Positions 61,704 to 64,000 of a stretch of 64,000 nt of DNA are shown in pieces (the first letter of the stretch is position 1; every line of letters starts with the position of its first letter). Source of the stretch: Sorangium sp025924095 (GTDB lineage: Bacteria > Myxococcota_A > Polyangia > Polyangiales > Polyangiaceae); assembly GCF_051521505.1 (NCBI RefSeq), contig NZ_CP150356.1, forward strand, positions 5,766,001-5,830,000, read 5' to 3'. The translations under genes and the position numbers were made by a program. The notes below the pieces were generated by a model that saw only the letters and a list, made by a program, of their open reading frames with translations, was not told the DNA's origin and did no database searches.

Positions 61704-63593
61704 TCAGCTCGTGGCGCGCTGCTCTTCCGTGGGAAGAGGAGGAGGCACGGTGATCGGCCCGAGGGCGGGCTTCATCTCGTCGTCGGCGAGCCTGGCGCGG
61801 GTGCGCGCCCAGTACCTGGGGGCGAGCTCGAGGTAGCGCTCCCGCGGCCAGTAGGGCATCACGCGGAGGACGTCGGCCAGGTAGGCCTCGGGGTCGAGAC
61901 CGTGCAGCTTGCAGCTGGCCACGAGCGAGAAGAGGTTGGCCGCGGCAGAGGCGTGGTCGTCGCTGCCGAAGAAGAGCCAGGACTTTCGCGCAACCGCAAT
62001 GGATCGCAGCGCTCGCTCGCTGGCGTTGTTCTCCAGGCGCAGCCGACCGTCGTCGAGGAAGCGCCGCAGCGGCTGCTCTTGGTTGAGGGCGTAGCCGAGC
62101 GCGGTGGAGACCAGGCCGCGCTCGCGGGGACGAGCGTGCTCGGCCCTGGCCCAGGCAAAGAACGCATCCACCAGAGGGCGGACGACGGCATCGCGACGCA
62201 CCTTGCGCTGCGCGGGTGCAAGATCCGCGAGCGCGCGATCGGCGGCAAAGAGGGCGTTGATGCGACGCAGCCCATCGACACCGAGCTCGTGCTTGCAGAC
62301 CGCCGCCTCCCAGAAGTTGGTACGGCAATGCGACCAGCATCCGACTTCGGTCGGGGGCGGGCCGCGCTCGCCGTCAGCGGCACCGCCCCGCGGCGGTGTG
62401 CCGCGGAAGAGAGCGTCATAGATGGCGTGGGCGTCCGCCTGAATGTACCGCGAGAAGCCGCGGAACATCTCGCAGACCGCAGCGCTGGTATGCTTGGGCT
62501 GGTACTCGAAGAAGACGTGATCCTTGTCCGCGAGGACGACGAAGAAGTGTCCTTTGCGGCACGGCCCGGGCTTCTTGTCCTTGCGCTCCTGGATGGGCCC
62601 AGGCTGGATGGAGACTCCAGTGGCATCCGTGGAGAGGCAGAAGGCGGTCTCGAAGGCCTCTTTGCGCGCGGCCTCGACGATGGCGCCCAGGGTCGCGCCC
62701 GCGTCTTCGGCGTAACGGCACATCGTGCCGCGATCGAGCGACGCCCCCTGAAGCTCCAGCTGCTGCTCCAGTCGATAGAACGGGACACCGAGCAGGTACT
62801 TGCTGGTGAGGATGTGCGCAATGATGGACGGCGCGAGAAACGACCGCCGGAACAGCTCCTTCGGAAGCGGCGTCGTGATGAAGACCGTGCAGGTCTCTCC
62901 CGGCGCCGGCGGCGGCCTGTCGAGCGCTGTGGAGCAAGCGCTCGACTCGCCGACCGCTGCCGTGTCCTTCGGGCTGACGCTCGCAGCGGGCGTCGGCGTC
63001 GGGACTTCTTTCGCGACGACCTGGAGCGGGGCAGCTTCCCCCTCGCCCGAGCTGCTCGCATCCGTGACGGGCCTCTCGGCCTTGTACACGACGCGCGCGA
63101 GCACGATGCGGCGCATTCCGCCGCGCTCGTAGCCGAGCCGCGAGGTCTCTTCGACCCCGATGCGCGTGGCCGTCGCATCGAGCTCAGGACAGGAGAGCTC
63201 GATGCGGACGACGGGCAGGTCCGACTCGGACAGGTCGCGACGGCCCTTGCCGCCGGACCTTCGTTTCGGCCCCTTGGGGTCGTCGTGCTGCCGCTCTTCG
63301 CCGCTCTTGCGCTCAGCGGCGTCGAGCGCCTTCTGGAGGCGCTGGACCTCGAGGAACATCGAGTCGAACGCCAGCTGCTCCGCGCTCACCTCGGCGCGCT
63401 CCGCCTTGGCCACGAACAGTCGACGTCGCAGCAGCTGCAGCTGCTCGAGCGCACGGGTGTAGGCGCGCCGAAGCTGCGCGAGCGCATCGCGCGCTCCTAC
63501 GAGCTCGCTCTTTGCCGCGGCGAGCTCCGCTTCGAGCTGCGCGATGCGCTGCTGCTCGGCCGAGAGCGTCGGCTTGTCGGCGGCGTCGTGCAC
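61704..63593 (-). CDS. tnpC: IS66 family transposase (TnpC)
   Basis: 629 aa, full length for the family, though with a long insert-rich N-terminal half. A leucine-rich coiled coil (about 15-100) is followed by a Lys/Arg-rich segment, the IS66 core (SKYLLGVPFYRLEQQLELQG) and a DDE catalytic set: Asp in LSTDATGV near 322, Asp in QADAHAIYD near 388 and Glu in NNASERALRS near 527. The conserved CxxHCRTNFWEA-type Cys/His stretch is present. The C-terminal SLVASCKLHGLDPEAYL block is typical. It looks intact and so possibly active. It lies 50 bases after tnpB and stops 76 bases before the IS end. Confidence 0.93.
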   Translation of the reverse strand: MHDAADKPTLSAEQQRIAQLEAELAAAKSELVGARDALAQLRRAYTRALEQLQLLRRRLFVAKAERAEVSAEQLAFDSMFLEVQRLQKALDAAERKSGEERQHDDPKGPKRRSGGKGRRDLSESDLPVVRIELSCPELDATATRIGVEETSRLGYERGGMRRIVLARVVYKAERPVTDASSSGEGEAAPLQVVAKEVPTPTPAASVSPKDTAAVGESSACSTALDRPPPAPGETCTVFITTPLPKELFRRSFLAPSIIAHILTSKYLLGVPFYRLEQQLELQGASLDRGTMCRYAEDAGATLGAIVEAARKEAFETAFCLSTDATGVSIQPGPIQERKDKKPGPCRKGHFFVVLADKDHVFFEYQPKHTSAAVCEMFRGFSRYIQADAHAIYDALFRGTPPRGGAADGERGPPPTEVGCWSHCRTNFWEAAVCKHELGVDGLRRINALFAADRALADLAPAQRKVRRDAVVRPLVDAFFAWARAEHARPRERGLVSTALGYALNQEQPLRRFLDDGRLRLENNASERALRSIAVARKSWLFFGSDDHASAAANLFSLVASCKLHGLDPEAYLADVLRVMPYWPRERYLELAPRYWARTRARLADDEMKPALGPITVPPPLPTEEQRATS

Positions 63594-63643
63594 GACGCCG
63601 CTCTACGTAAGCCGAGCGTCCTTGTCGAGCGAATTTATGCGGC

Positions 63644-64000
63644 TCAGTGAACCCGGCGCGGCGCGCGCCTTCGAGGCGGGGACGTAGGCGTGATCTCGAT
63701 GCCGTCGAGCAGCGTCTCGAGCGTCGCGTCGTCTACCTCGACGTGCGTCGCGCCCTCGGTCGGCGGGTCGGGAAGCGCGAATGCCCCGCGATCAAGGCGT
63801 TTCGAAAACAGGCAGATTCCGCTGCCATCGAAGAAGAGAATCTTGATCGTGGTCCGCCGCTTGCCGACAAACGCGAACAGCGCTCCGCAGCGCGCCTCGT
63901 ACCCCACGCGCTCACGGATGAGACCCGAAAGCCGCTCGAAGCCGTAGCGCATGTCCACCGGCTCCAGCGCGACGAACACCTGCACGCCCGCCGGAATCAT
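63644..64000 (-). CDS. tnpB: IS66 accessory protein TnpB (Orf2)
   Basis: 118 aa, the normal size. It begins MIPAGVQVFVALEPVDMRYG and contains the family signature GFERLSGLI, GALFAFVGKRRTTIKIL, FFDGSGICLFSKRL and GAFALP. The exact role of TnpB is not settled; it is needed for efficient IS66 transposition. The ATG is the last three bases of the window, so the frame could start further right, but the N-terminus matches the family well. The C-terminal tail is Pro/Arg-rich and variable. Confidence 0.92.
   Translation of the reverse strand: MIPAGVQVFVALEPVDMRYGFERLSGLIRERVGYEARCGALFAFVGKRRTTIKILFFDGSGICLFSKRLDRGAFALPDPPTEGATHVEVDDATLETLLDGIEITPTSPPRRRAPRRVH

Larger units (their letters stand above)
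61628..64000 (-). mobile_element. IS66-family insertion sequence, runs off the right edge
   Basis: Left end at GTAAGCGCTGCATGAAGCGCC (61628), which has the GTAAGC start typical of IS66 termini. It carries tnpC and tnpB in the usual order; tnpA and the other end are outside. The 8 bases before the end (CTTGAACT, 61620-61627) are the expected target duplication, which cannot be confirmed without the right end. Confidence 0.85.

Overview
The window is very GC-rich and is filled from the left edge to about 51.9 kb by one leftward (minus-strand) block of type I modular PKS genes plus one NRPS gene. The megasynthase style suggests a Sorangium-like myxobacterium: mostly one module per protein, an ACP-KS-AT-AT-KR-ACP start, an FMN oxidase inside a cysteine A domain, and a TubC-type docking domain. 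The downstream genes (ECF sigma factor, FecR/TPR protein, outer-membrane-type protein, lipoproteins) fit the same guess. This is inference from sequence style, not a species call.

Assembly line, in order of transcription: ORF1 (51884-42534) ACP-KS-AT-AT-KR-ACP-KS-AT-ACP; ORF2 (42537-38305) NRPS Cy-A(Ox)-PCP, predicted to make a thiazole from cysteine; ORF3 (38312-32775) KS-AT-DH-KR-ACP; ORF4 (32760-28018) KS-AT-KR-ACP; ORF5 (28021-22448) KS-AT-DH-KR-ACP; ORF6 (22451-16704) KS-AT-MT-KR-ACP; ORF7 (16707-12124) KS-AT(dead)-KR-ACP; ORF8 (12127-7364) KS-AT-KR(dead)-ACP; ORF9 (7308-1534) KS-AT-DH(dead)-KR-ACP; ORF10 (from 1537 off the left edge), of which only the KS and the start of the post-KS linker are visible. 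Nearly every junction is a 4-base ATGA/GTGA overlap or a very short gap, so the block should be one operon read from upstream of 51.9 kb. No thioesterase, stand-alone AT or tailoring gene is in the window. Read colinearly, the product is a hybrid: a short starter plus two (probably methylated) units, then a thiazole, then an alkene / hydroxyl / alkene / methoxy / hydroxyl / ketone / hydroxyl series, continuing off the left edge. I do not recognise the product.

Two features stand out. First, modules 7, 8 and 9 have each lost one catalytic domain by clear motif loss: AT active-site Ser to Gly plus deletion of the His region, loss of the KR nucleotide-binding motif, and DH His to Ile. Second, the AT-coding DNA of ORF3-ORF6 is a set of near-identical 1.35-2 kb repeats that pair as 3/5 and 4/6, which points to recent gene conversion or duplication of a two-module unit.

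From 51.9 to 53.2 kb is a mostly non-coding divergent region. From 53.2 to 57.3 kb is a rightward operon: ECF sigma factor, FecR-domain/TPR membrane protein, signal-peptide barrel-like protein, and a lipoprotein with an internally duplicated domain. From 57.4 kb to the right edge is a decayed accessory region: a frameshifted PIN-domain toxin remnant, a frameshifted Cys/HTH protein with an inverted repeat at its start, two small lipoprotein/DUF-type genes, small hypotheticals, a frameshifted C-terminal stub of a serine recombinase abutting a tRNA-Glu-like 3' end (candidate att site), and an IS66-family element (left end at about 61628, running off the window) that has cut a PD-(D/E)XK nuclease gene.
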